This document shows positions 24,479 through 35,483 of a stretch of DNA of 64,000 nucleotides, in pieces (the stretch's first letter is position 1; the number at the start of each line of letters is the position of its first letter). Source of the DNA: Mesodorylaimus sp. YZB2_4 (taxonomy: Eukaryota; Nematoda; Enoplea; Dorylaimida; Dorylaimidae); contig JASANH010000691.1 of NCBI GenBank assembly GCA_030248295.1, positions 61,657 to 125,656 of the forward strand, written 5' to 3'. The notes under the pieces are model-generated. The model saw nothing but the letters and a program-made list of their open reading frames with translations, searched no databases and was not told the DNA's origin. The translations under genes and the position numbers were made by a program.

Positions 24479-27400
24479 ATGGCAGAAAAGGCTTTAAAGC
24501 GTTCAAAAGTTTTTGAGGCTCCGCGCATGATAAGGTTCGATCTTTCGACAAGTAGTTGTTCAAATCGCGGGTTGCGGGTAAGATCCTCTAATTTTTTGAA
24601 TAAAAGTTATAGCTTTGACGAGGTCACCCTATTTGTCAGTCTCCTGCGATTAGGCTCGGCTGTGACAGGATTATCAAGATTTTTTAGGATAAACGCAATT
24701 TAGACGCGCCAGCCAATTCATTTAGCGTTCGAAAAAGAGTTTTCCCAGGAATATTCTCGGCGACGGTCAGTACCAAGTCAGCAATTTCTTTTACCACTTC
24801 AATCAGTGCGATAGAAAGGAATTATGCCTGTCGGAATTCCGAAACCAAAAGAAGAATTTTATCAGATTTGGAACGGATTGCCTTGCCCTTAATGAAATTT
24901 CTAGGAAGGAAAAGCAGGGTGGTTGTACTGTAATTTATCCAATGTATCGTAGGATTCAAAACGGCCTCGTGTACGGAGCCATACGGCTCAAGTCTTGCCC
25001 TCGGCGTTGGTATCTGTAAATGATCCTTTCCCGTCGAAGCGTGCTGTGCAAGACGAGGTACCAAATAATCTGTGCTCAGAGACGCCGCTAATAACGAGGT
25101 ATGCTTAACAATGGACTATGTTCGATGGCGTCTTATCTCGTTGTTTGATGACTTTTTGAACCTTTTTCTTCCCAAATTCAGGGATGCTGACGATTCGTCG
25201 CTCAGGAAACAACAGCAAAATTGCTAAAAACAGAAGGCTTTGGTATCTGCTAGCAAATTTACATTTTCAAAGCCGATACCAATACCTCTTGTCACTGCAA
25301 GTGGGAAACCCATTGCAAGTGTAAGTCGCTTCTTGTACCGCACTGTAGCTGCACTAATCCTTGATTTATCATGCAGGTCTTACGATTAGTTAATCCTTGC
25401 TCAAAATCGGCACCCAGCTCTAATGCTCAAGCCATGCAACCGGATAGCACAGCAAAGAAAGATTTGGATAGAATTAGTAAGCCGTTTTGAGAATGGTTCT
25501 GATTGATTGTTGCATGATCAATTCGAATTTATTTTACAGCCTTTGAAGACTTCAGAAAAGCAAGAAAGTGGAAGTACGTTTTTTGCCATTTTAAGAATCA
25601 CGTAGATGGTTTGTCATGTCGTCAGTGTTGTCGCACGAGACCAAAATTGATTCAGTCAAATGGACAGGAAAAATTGGCAAAGCGAGAAGCAGACTTTTTT
25701 GCGACGAATGTTGCAGCTGACGTGGCCGATGGCACTGAAAAAGCTACGGATGAGAAGACAGCGAAGCCAGACTCTTTAGGGGAAAAACTAAGCAGTAAGT
25801 ATTTTTTATGGATATTTGTCGGCTTTCGATGATCTGGATTTATTCTCCAAGATATGAGTCTCGTCTACTTTTCCCGTTAGACCCTGTCATCTCCTTTGTC
25901 CTTTTGCCTCAATTTCTTCAATTCTGTTGCGTCATGTGGATTCACGTTCACTTTTCCTACAATACAGTATGTCTTCTCCAAAAGTGAGCGTTACCGTTTT
26001 TGGGGCCCTTTGCATAAAACTGCGCCAGCTGCAACTTGTTCACGTTAACTTTACAGCTTATGCCCGCCCGTGTACTGTATATTCGAGTGGACAGTGTTCT
26101 GATAGGCGGTCGTTTACTTCAGACACTCACGATCAGCTTTATTGCTGTCTGTCTTTCCTGGTTGGGACTAATCCAATTTAGAGCCCGGGCCCGCCGGTTT
26201 CCACGCCCCTCCGATTTGGGGCTCATGGTCTCACAAGATTTCTGGCGCTGCTGCCACTTCTGGCGTGTGTTGTTAGTCTTACATCTGCTACGGTGGGGTT
26301 TTTGTGTCGACCGGTCAGCACGCACAATGCTTTCACGAGGACATTCGCATTCTTGGCTTGTCTAGGCCTACACATACATCACACAGATATTGCTCTCGGC
26401 GCCGTATTCTACAGAGATATTCACTGGCCTTACTGTACTGTACGCTCACTTCGATGCCAGAACCTTCTTGTGATATTACCTCTTTTGTTAGCAGCTTTTG
26501 GGCAGCTTTTGTTGGCAGCTGACTGCCCTATGGGCCAGCAAAACAAAATGCAGTACTCACGGTCCGCCGGCGAAGTGGTATCTTATATGTAATTGATGCT
26601 TTTGATGATCGAGGTATTTGCATTTCTTCAGAATATTGCTTTTTAGACTGGAGCTGTGCTACATGCTTTTTTGTGAATACTCCTGACCGTTTCAGGTGAA
26701 TCGCTTGCCGATCTCCGAAGCCAGGTGTCACTTTTAAACCAGGTAAGGAGGCTTGTGTGACATGCTGTACACTGTCTCAAACTTTTCTATTTGTCAAGTG
26801 CGGCTTACCTCGACATTATCGACAAGTGGCAACCCCATGGTCACCTAAGAAGAGACTTACGCGCCAGCCCATCAATTTATCACTCTGCTCAATGCTTAGT
26901 TTTCCTGCATCGTGTCAGTTAACGGCTTGACTCCCATGGGCTTGGCGTAAGACTTCGCCCTAAGGTATTTGTGCATTATGAGCGTATTGCATTATGAAAT
27001 TACAGCGAAGTATCTCTAAACCTTTTTAAAATGTATTGTCAAGAAGAAAATCTAAAATTGAAATATGAAATGTTTAATGGAACGTACAGCATGTAGGATA
27101 GCGTTACATGTACAGTACAGTCCAGTTAAAGGTATCGTTTCGAGTGAAAAGCAAAAATTTATTTTTCGTCGAAACTTATATCATAAATCAACCAAGGGGG
27201 CTAAGGGCTATCGGAAACAGTGTGTTTGATTGTGGTCACTGCGTTGACTACCCAGCGGTCATTTTTTTTCCGAGACTCCGCCTGGTTTACCACCTGGCGT
27301 AATGGATATAAAACTGCAGCAGGTGTGGCTACAGTATGGGTGATCGAATCAAAGGCGGTCCTGTCCTATATCTACGAAAAGAAAAAAAACCTGGCCATAG

Positions 27401-30309
27401 TAAATCGAAGGAAAATGAATTCTGATAATAACCGTAGTAACAGTGTGAGCAATGAAATCAGCTCAGCTACCACTGGCGAACTCACGATCAGTGGATTGGA
27501 ATCTAGCGAAGAAGCTTACCGTTTTGACCCTCTTGATGATAACGAGCGCCTACGAGTATTACTGGAAGAGAGACGAAAACAGCTGGCAGAGCGACGGAGG
27601 TAAGTACAGTACTGCAGGTTTTTCTATTGGTGCATTCGGAGCTCCGGATAGAAAGCTTTTCTAACTTGTATGTTAGTCTGGGATAGGTACTTGCGTGTGA
27701 GTTACATCTTTTCACTTGAACCAGCACCAGCACATCTTTTTTAGTGAGCTACGGCATGCGGCTTATGGAAGCGTCGCCTACTGGCTGCATGGAGCATTGG
27801 GAACCAAACATCGGGTGCCACTCAGTTCTTGCATCGTCAACGCCATACGACAGGTGAGTGCAGCGATTGCTTATTTCCAAGTGGACAACCACACAGGTAT
27901 TTGACTTTTTAAAATGTTTAGGCTTTTCCTAATGGTCATGGCCGAGAGTACGTCGATTACATGAGCAATGAAGATGATTTCGTTAGTGATGATAGTGACG
28001 ATGAAGTGGTGGGTTCAGCTTGAAAAATAAAACCGGAATGAAGCCTGCATGGGTTTACTAGGATCACGCGATTAAGTGGTAAAATACAGGAATGAGTAAG
28101 CGAAGCAGAAAACAAGACACTTTGGTCAATATTCGTCTTCGCCTTCGCCATCTATTTCTCCACGCCGGCGACGATATTCCCTTTCCAACATTGTCTGACG
28201 ACTTGGGCGCACGTAAGCCGAGACAAGTGTTGTCTCAGGTATGATGCAACGAGCTTGCGACAGCGGTCTACCATTTTTCGCCGCGTTGATGGCAATTCGC
28301 AAAGCATCCTCCATAAGGTTTTGCGACCAAGCGTAATCGTGCGACAAAGATCTCCGTTTGAGTCGCCAATCATTCGCCGAAGCAGGTAAGGTCAAAACGC
28401 AGGGTAAGTGGCCATCAAAGTCAGCCGCTGACGCTGGGTGATAGTTTGCTTCCCAATCCATCACAGCCAGTTTGGCTCGAACCAAAAAAGCCCAATCGGA
28501 AAAGTGGAGTCGCTTTGGAACATACTTTAGCAGGACTGCATGGAAATTCTCCAATGGCGATGTCTGAAGGGAGTATCGGCATCGAAGAATTCGTCGTTGC
28601 AAGTCCTTGTCGTCCACTAACGCTTGGATGGCTTTATGCGCAGCTGTGTGACGTAACAAATATGGCATTCGGCTTATCTCGTATTCTGTAGGGTGAGTGC
28701 AGCGACGAAACTTTTTGAATGAAGTGTCAGCTTCCCATTCATGCACATCAAATACGTGATAAGCCAGTGCTCTCCAACGCTCCAATAAAAGATCACCGTC
28801 CTTATTGCACGTTTTGATGCAAGTCCAGAGGTAGTTGACAATGGACTTTATCCAGCATCCAACCTCGCGTGTAGCAGCGCGACTCGCCAGCAGTGCCAGA
28901 CGTTTTTGCACAGCTTTAGCCAGATGCCATGGATCCCCGTCGTGACGAATGGTGGGTAAGCATCGCTGCATCATCTTCGTCACAGCTGCATTATCGTCTG
29001 TCGCAACTGCCTGTACGCGAATGGAGGGAGGCGGATCAACTGTCTGGGATATTGCTCTGGCATATTGTTGATCCTACTATTGTTGTTCTATTGTTGATTG
29101 TGTAACTATTGTTGATCCTTTTTCCACGAGACAGGTAAGCAGGCATGTTACTATATTGTAGTGGTAAAGGTTTACTGTACTCTAGTTCGGCTCTGCAGCC
29201 TGGATTGTCATATTTAGTAGCAGGAGTCATGTTATCGCCCAGTTGCACTTAGAAGTACAGTACAATAAAATTAGTGCTAGACATGAGGTCAAGGTCAGAT
29301 ATCTGTCAAAACCTCGAGGTCAAGGTCAGAAAATTTTTTTGGGTTCGGTCAAGGTCAGGGTCAGGTCAGAAAAGTTTTTGAAGGGTCGGTGAGACAGTGA
29401 AAAAACCAGGCCAGTGGAACACTAAATAAAATACACATTTCTTGCAGCTGCAATGTGCTCCGATATCGTCTGTCAAAGTTTACTCGTCGTCTATGCATTC
29501 CAGTGAATACAGAGAAAGTGTGACTGCCAGTTCCGTATGCCAGCTCAGTGGTCCCCAGGTAAGTATAGAGTTTCGAATACTGACTGATCTTATAAGGTTC
29601 CTTTTATTCAGGTGCCCACGACATCTGCTCACGATGCTGCCACGTGTGCACCAGTCGAAATGGTATCAGCGTCTAGTTACGCCCCCATTGAAACAGCGGA
29701 ATTGAATCACTCTGTTGTAAGTAGCTCCTCTGTGCACTGTCTGTGAGTCAAAGCTTTCACAAGAAGGTCGCATTATTTTTGGATACGGTGTCCTCAGTAA
29801 TAACTATTGATGCTCAAAGAGAAAGCGACTACGAATATGAACCAGATAAAAGCCCAAAGCGACGTCGATTTGAAAAGAAAAAGAAAAATGAAAACATTCT
29901 GCCCGCAAATTCGAAACGGGTCTATTTTGTTAGCGAGTCCCAGTTGCTTCTTCTATTCCGCCGTTGTGTCCAATGTGGCGATGCTTGCGATTCCGACTGC
30001 TCTATTTTTTCACTTGGAGTTGACATTCGAGTGGAGCAGCATTGTGCAAAATGCTCAACGCAGACCTGGCGATCTTTCGTGAGCACACAATCTTCAACAA
30101 TCTATACAGGGAACGTCCTCGTAACAGCAGCGACTGTGGTATCTGGGAATACTTACGAAGATTTGGCAAATATTTCAGCAAATTTGCATCTTCAAGTCAT
30201 GTCAAGATTTACGTTCCACCGATATTCGACCGCTTATGTATATGATAGGATCGAGCAAGCTTACCTGAACCGAGAGGCGCAGTTATTGGGTGAAATTCGA
30301 GAAGAATAA
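24479..30309 (+). CDS. Transposase-like gene, zinc-finger-like and N-terminal half
   Basis: Eight exons join without frame breaks: 24479-24577, 25234-25320, 25377-25476, 25540-25794, 26696-26742, 29448-29558, 29612-29716 and 29764-30309 (stop TAA). All have GT-AG borders. The start is ATG 24479. Exon 4 encodes a Cys/His-rich stretch (FCHFKNHVDGLSCRQC); exon 5 a heptad-like LADLRSQVSLLN. The last exon contains two C-x2-C pairs (CVQCG, HCAKC) about 30 residues apart, then TGNVLVTAATVVSGNTYEDL and a Thr/Phe-rich block. This is the conserved N-terminal region of a transposase-like family abundant in fish and invertebrate genomes. The catalytic half is absent downstream but lies inverted in the 2.7-kb intron (see 28126-29082). 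The last exon's acceptor is weak, and exons 1-2 are the least certain. Confidence 0.55.
27307..27313 (+). promoter_or_regulatory. TATA box of the nested P2X7-like gene
   Basis: TATAAAA lies 108 bp upstream of the ATG at 27415, after GC-rich sequence. Transcription would start near 27340. An ATG at 27336 opens a 29-codon upstream frame that overlaps the main start and ends at 27425, which could dampen translation if it is in the transcript. Confidence 0.5.
27415..28023 (+). CDS. P2X7 C-terminal-like (ballast) domain protein
   Basis: Three exons (27415-27599, 27745-27853, 27922-28023) splice in exact phase with GT-AG borders. The protein (about 131 residues) starts with a Ser/Glu-rich region, then LLEERRKQLAERRR, then SELRHAAYGSVAYWLHGALG and RVPLSSCIVNAIRQAFPNGH, and ends in an acidic tail. 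The Y...VYW..G.LG....R.P.S.CV...IR..FP...G.Y block is the signature of the cytoplasmic zinc-binding domain of the P2X7 receptor, also found as a free-standing module in many invertebrates and transposons. There is no channel or membrane segment, so it is not a receptor. Only one of the usual Cys remains in the visible part. It lies wholly inside the large intron of the surrounding gene, on the same strand, with its own TATA box. Confidence 0.7.
28126..29082 (-). pseudogene. Transposase-like protein, C-terminal catalytic half, inverted
   Basis: An open minus-strand frame of about 318 codons starts after a TAG near 29082. It contains AVATDDNAAV, then 22 residues later HDGDPWHLAKAVQK, WIKSIVNYLW, WRALAYHVFDVHEWE, CTHPTEYE and LQTSPLENFHAVLLKY, ending in an acidic tail. 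The A(T/S)D...H..D.WH..K...TS.LE.FH pattern is the RNase-H-like core of the same transposase-like family whose N-terminal half is encoded on the opposite strand at 29448-30309. In family members the two halves are one protein with this half second. Here it is oriented head to head and lacks a start, so inversion or insertion of a second truncated copy has split the gene. The frame has no internal stop. Confidence 0.6.
29285..29420. repeat. GGTCAAGGTCAG-rich dispersed repeat
   Basis: The unit AGGTCAAGGTCAGA occurs four to five times, followed by GACAGTGAAAAAACC and TGGAACAC. The same order, reverse-complemented, is found at about 6080-6180. A related low-complexity (GGGTCGGGTCAGG)n-like stretch on the other strand lies at 48240-48610. 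AGGTCA half-sites resemble nuclear-receptor elements, but the copies look like transposon or simple-sequence remnants. Confidence 0.6.
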
Positions 30310-32453
30310 TCATTGAATCCCTCTTCTGCCTTGCGAATGTTTCCTAGAAGGAAGGCAGAATATTAACATGCTATAAAAAATACTGTTGGAATCCCGCATC
30401 TTAATCTTTACGCACTCGGCCTGAAGCATTCGAGACGACCGATTCCAGGGCTCCTGGGACTGCAAAAGAGTCAGAACCTGGCAGCATTGCAACTTCCACA
30501 TGTCGCACGCCCACCGTGCTAATGATCCAGGGGCCATAGGATACTTACGATACGATAGGCCGGCAGTTTGTAATTCGTAAACGGGAACAGCGACACGACG
30601 CTGAGAAATCGGCACGCCCTCCGCAGGGAGCCTTGAGGAGACAATCTGCGCCAACTCAGCCGCCGGAAACCCCGGCTGCGTTAGTGTAATAGCATCCGGG
30701 AGAGACAGGGTATCCATGCTCAAGGACGAAGGCAACATATTCACCTTACCATACAGTTCAGCGGAAGCCGTCAATGGACGACCCGTGACCAAAGATGTGG
30801 TATCGTCAAACTGGCCATATGCCTCAGCCCTTGACATTTCCCAGCGGGCGAATTGCGACCATGGGATCTTGTCGACCGCAAACCCGCATGCTTGCAAATA
30901 GGCCAAATATTTCTCCCGCCGCTGCCGAACCTTCATAGACCCAGGTGGCGGTAGTTCTGTGTCCGCCGTAGACGCATCAGCATGCTGGGGGCGAATCTCC
31001 AGGTTCTCACGAATACTACCAAGGATCGCAGAGGGAATGGAAAACGCTGTGCCGGGCACATGCTGTGCTGCACCCTGCAACAGTGACGGTAACGTAGGCG
31101 ATTCTAAAGGGCGAGGACCCGGAACTGGGAATGTTCTAGGCTACCCCACGGCATCCAGCATCAAGGCCCGCGCGTCCTCGTGTCCCCGCAGCTCCCGTCG
31201 GGTAACGATCAGATCGCGCATCAAATCGGCCTGTTCATCCGAGACCTTCGAGTGGTCGTATCGATCAAATTCGGCCGCCACCATACCATACACACAACCC
31301 AGCGATCCGCACTGCGCACAGGTGGGTAACGGGCCAACCGACTTACCCGCCTCCACCAAGGAAGGGGGCATGTCGGCGACAGAAACACCAACCCGTACCG
31401 CACCCATGAACCAAAATGGCAGGGCGTCAGAATGCAAATACCACAAGTCGTGCAACGCGCTGGTCGCGATGGCTAGATCCATCACAGCCAACGCACCTAA
31501 CACCAGACAGCCCCTCAATGTGGTAGGGTCTGTGGGCATGGCCAACGGATCGGTGGGAATGAACAAGCTCACCAATCCTGCTTTCTGAAACGGAAAAGGA
31601 AATATGCCAGAAATCGCTCCAGCCAGGGTCGGAGGATCCCTGCCTGGCGAAGGCAGCCGAAACAGCTCAGCCAGCTGTCGTCCAAAGGTTCGCTGGAAGG
31701 CCTCATCCGGCGACGAAACAGTCTGCCCAAGTCCCAGTGTCCACACGGCGTCTAAACATGAGGTGATCCTTACCATACCAGTCCGCATGCACAACGTTTG
31801 TTCTACCCGTCGGACGCAGGACTTGGACCAAAACACCTTGCCCAGCAATTAATCGCACAGCACCCCCATCAAGGGCACCCGATACAACGAGTGGGAGCCA
31901 CCCTGGCTCCTAGTATCGATCACAACTGCGTATCCCAATTTATTGACCAAAACGATGTAATGCGCCAACGAGATCTCACTGCCCTGGAAGAGAGACAAGA
32001 ACTTCTCGCACGACAAGGGTACACTTACCACCCGATTTGGCAAAAAAGGCATTCGAATAAGGCTCGTCCACTGTGCTTCATTCCATGGCCTGGGAATACG
32101 AGCTGGCAAACAACCCGGTAAGGCTGTCCACCAGCTGTTCCATCTCCGCCGATCCACCACATTCCTCGGGCCTCGGGCACACGATCCCTCGGCATAATTG
32201 CATTGAAATCTTCGAGGAGATCGAGCGGTATCCCCGCTCCAGCGAACGACGACCCAGCTGAACCCCACTCGGGACTGACCATGAACACTGCAATCGCACC
32301 ACCCGAATCCCCAAAGTTAACCAACTTACCGAACGCGTCATAAATGACTTCCATCGACGAGGCGCCAGTGATAACCTCCACGGCCGATCGTGTGCCATCG
32401 AGCAAAGGGTGTCGCTTCAAATGTTGGCGATAATACGCGTGCAACTGGAACAA
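30310..32453 (-). pseudogene. Unidentified multi-domain protein region, partly broken
   Basis: On the minus strand long coding-like frames follow each other. 32453-32025 includes AYYRQHLKRHPLLDG and WWIGGDGTAGGQPYRV. A stretch around 31920-31750 in another frame includes VLVQVLRPTGRTNVV. 31848-31141 includes a CAQCGSLGC Cys cluster. The same frame continues past one in-frame TAG (31141-31143) to about 30549, where a donor (TC|GTAAGTATCC) appears. Composition is globular and protein-like throughout, but frames change at about 31.9 kb and 31.8 kb without phase-compatible introns. No known family fits. It could be a decayed retroelement gag, an endogenous viral capsid gene or a host pseudogene. 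It ends convergently with the plus-strand gene at 30309. Confidence 0.4.
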
Positions 32454-33949
32454 TGCCAGCCGGTGTCACGTATGTCTTTATCCCCCTGCTGTACCTATCC
32501 CCCGGCAGATCTATGTCGCATGTACTTAGCCCCCCTTTGCATTTCTTTAGCCCCCCTTTTGGGCGGCACGTTTCTCTGCGCACACGCTCACTATGGACTC
32601 ACAGCTACACAAACAGCCTTTTCCAACCGCAATTGGGCGGGGATTCAAATTAGGAACTCCCATTTCTATGGTATTGCATGCCAATGCGGACGAGTATGCG
32701 CCGTAATTTCCGCATTTTTACCAAGTAATTTATTTTCATGACTTCCCACTCATAGCATTCGAGCAGAGCATAAGAGAAAGGCTTCTGTCGAGCCAATTAT
32801 AAGTACTCCTAACTTATAGTTATCACAAGCTAGCATCAGGCACAATATGTATATCGCATGTAAGCCGTATCCTAGCACGATTGAATAACAAAAATGTTTG
32901 CATGACGTTGGGTTTCTATTCATCGACAAAAGACTTCTAAAACCATTCCCTACAGTGCTTAGCATTCCAGGACTTGCTATGGACTTAGCATTCCTTGACT
33001 CGAAGTTCCATGGCGTTTCGTTGCTTTGTCCTTCGACTGTCGGGTCTGAACGATATTTTCCACAGCAGAGTAGATCGACGATGTTCGACCACCATTCCGA
33101 TTTCGTTGCAGAGCATATCCGGTCACGAGTGATGCCCCAAACCGCAAGGCCAGCTGTGACCTACCGCAGTCAGGTTCTTTGGGCGCTTAAATTTCAAGTA
33201 TCACCTTCTCCGTCCTAAAATTGAAGACAAGACATGCATTCATAAACGGATTTTTGATCATTCAACGTCTTACCAGACAAATCATTTCTTCCAATGCCAT
33301 ACGTAGCATTGGGGGTCTTCCCATAAAACCGGTTTAGCGGCAGCTGAAAAAATGCTCAGTACGATAGAATATATACAGACTATAGAACTAAGGAAGCCGG
33401 AAGCTGGAGTCGAAACGGCCGCTTACACTATCCATGATTAGAACTTTGTATGCCCAGATTTTGGCCGATTTTTTATCTCGGGCTTACCAATTATAGAGAT
33501 GACGCATTTTCACGAGCACATTGGGTTGAAGAGCCTTCAAATGACATTTTACTAGCATTATTGGACAGGAAAATTCGGTATAAATCCTTTTTTAACATCA
33601 CTGAGAGGGATAAAATTAGAAAATGAAGTGTATGATGAAGTTCAACAAAACAAAATAAAGTCGGAGAAAGTGAGGTGGTATTAATAGATTTTCTGTGTTG
33701 TTTGCACCGCCTTTACCGATATACCTTGACAAAACAAGGTAGGTAGGTAACGGGGCCTTTAAGCAAGTTAAGGTCCACCGAAAAAAACCCAAAGCCTAAT
33801 TCGAACATACCATAAGCTAAGAAAATGTACTTACTCGTTCGAATCGATCCTGAAAAATTGCGCTTCGAACGCTTGTGAAGGCGTCAAAATCTATTCCAAG
33901 AAAACTGATTAAACGGAACGAATCATTCGACAATGTCGACGTTGAACAG
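32454..33949. other. No supported gene
   Basis: AT-rich. A plus-strand frame at 32898-33218 has a loose resemblance to transposase C-termini (GSERYF) but no supporting context. If 34191-34585 and 32450 belong to one minus-strand gene, this is its intron. Confidence 0.35.
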
Positions 33950-34187
33950 CTAGGGGCGAAACAAATGCAGTGGGGGGCTAATCAAGCACAGCATAAATCT
34001 TCCGGGGCAGAGTACATGCACATTTATTCTACCCCGGGGGATATGTGCGCGAGGGGGCTGAATGAAAGCGCGACACCTGTTTAGCATGCCTGGTACTGCC
34101 ATTGCGTTGAACAGCCCGGCCCGGATGGTTTGGTCCATGACCAGAGGCCGCTGTCGATCTCTCGGCACGCCAGCCATACTTACCACT

Positions 34188-34585
34188 CTCGAACCAGACG
34201 CCACCAACTTCTGTGCTGTGGCTTCCCTCGCCAAACCCGTACGAGCCAAGACCGTATCCGGAATGCGAAGTGGGGCGCAAACGGAGCCAGAAGACACTTG
34301 TCTATCCAGCTCCGCGACCCGTTGAGCCGTATCGCGGATCTTCTGATCTACGTCGCGCAAACCCGCGGCCATGTCCATAGGCAGCGAGCCATATAGATCG
34401 CTCGCCGACCCAATAGTATAATCGCCCGAAATAGGGGGAGTCACCTGCGAGGCACTCCCAGAAACAGAAACTGAAATTGTTTCTGTTGCGGCGGTCATAG
34501 CCACCATCGTCACTGGGGTATTCGATAATTCCATCGAATCACCCATGTCCCCGAAATTACACGAGATCAATTCACAGAGAGCCAA
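34188..34585 (-). CDS. Possible first exon of the 30.3-32.5 kb minus-strand gene
   Basis: A minus-strand frame from ATG 34585 runs to a consensus donor GTG|GTAAGTATGG near 34190. The product (about 130 residues) is Ser/Thr/Val-rich, then has an amphipathic coiled-coil-like segment (RDVDQKIRDTAQRVAELDRQ), then a hydrophobic/Arg region. The layout resembles the N-terminus of a Gag-like or structural protein, but no family is recognised. The next good acceptor on this strand with a matching open frame is near 32450 (TGTTCCAG), giving a 1.7-kb intron, long compared with the others here. Confidence 0.35.
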
Positions 34586-34599
34586 ACTTTCTACCCGAG

Positions 34600-35066
34600 T
34601 TCAAGTGAGGCACTTATAAGCACCGTTCGAAATACTGACCACTCCCTGAGCAAACGCCCAACCGAGATTCGTTGGCAAGGAATAAGTAAAGAAAACAAAA
34701 AAAAACCAGATGAGCCGAACTGGACCCCGAAGCTAAAGCTACAGCTGAGAACCGGCCAGGATGATTACCTTAGAAAACTGTTAATGAGGCACTAGGAGAA
34801 CTAGCTAGTCCACAAAAAAAACCCCAAACGAAAACAAAGAACCACTCGTCAAAAATGACCAACGAAAATAAGTCGTCTCCGCTGACTACCATCCAGAGAA
34901 CACACCTACGTGGCGCACCAGCCCGGGTTATCCTGACATTAGCAGGCAAGACCCGAGACCCTCGAGACGAAGATGCTCAGGCACGCGAGATTCAAACGTC
35001 CTGAAAACCCACCATGTCGCCCCCATACGCACATGGTGCGAAAGGGCAACGGTACAACGTTGTAAA
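34600..35066. other. 3' flank of the Gypsy element; no gene
   Basis: This is where a 3' LTR would lie. The 5' copy needed to prove a direct repeat is not in the window, because the element is truncated at 40.48 kb. An A-rich stretch (AAAGAAAACAAAAAAAAAC) lies at about 34688. Confidence 0.3.
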
Positions 35067-35483
35067 TCAGACTGGCGTTTTTCCATCATCCAAACTTGCG
35101 TCCGGCAATGTACCAGCTAGACGCATAACCTCAACCGCGCAAACGGCCTCGTGAATAGCTTCCCTCAGCTTGCCTACTTTACTTGTGTGCTTCTTCGGCA
35201 TCCCGTTCTTCTTCCGTAGCTTCGTCTGGAAGAACTGCTGGTGAGTAACGAAATCCCGAATCGCCGATTCCCGCAAGAACGCATACTTCCCGTCATCATT
35301 GAGGAAGTGAACCCGATAGACTGGTTCCAAGTTGATGCGGGATGTGGGGAGCTCATGCGATTTCTTGATCAACGATACGTCAGGTTCATCGGAGCCTCCT
35401 TGGGCACCCAGACCCGTGATGCGCCCAGGCCACTAAGGGAAGCCCATGACCTTTGCCCAGACGTACTGACCAATCTGGAAGGG
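35067..35483 (-). pseudogene. PWWP-like chromatin-reader domain fused after Gypsy integrase
   Basis: In the integrase frame, about 95 residues after the GPY/F module, comes IGQYVWAKVMGFP, then TAG (35433-35435), then WPGRITG, then about 30 residues later VYRVHFLNDDGKYAFL and ESAIRDF, a basic stretch, and KLREAIHEAV. This matches the PWWP fold: YVWAK-x2-G(F/Y)P-x-WP, a β-strand with (Y/F)-V-x-F-F, a Y-A-(W/F)-(V/L) strand, then a helix with A...EA. The TAG sits at the variable residue between P and WP. PWWP domains bind DNA and methylated H3K36 or H4K20. The position is that of the chromodomain in chromoviruses, so a targeting role is inferred. The stop at 35067 closes the ORF. Confidence 0.75.

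Noticed and set aside
27415-28023. A P2X7 receptor gene
   Set aside because: No transmembrane segments or ATP-binding ectodomain are encoded; only the C-terminal-like module is present.
32898-33218. hAT transposase C-terminus (GSERYF)
   Set aside because: The flanking motif for the dimerisation domain is missing and the frame has no context.
34600-35066. 3' LTR of the Gypsy element
   Set aside because: No second copy exists in the window for comparison, so an LTR cannot be demonstrated.
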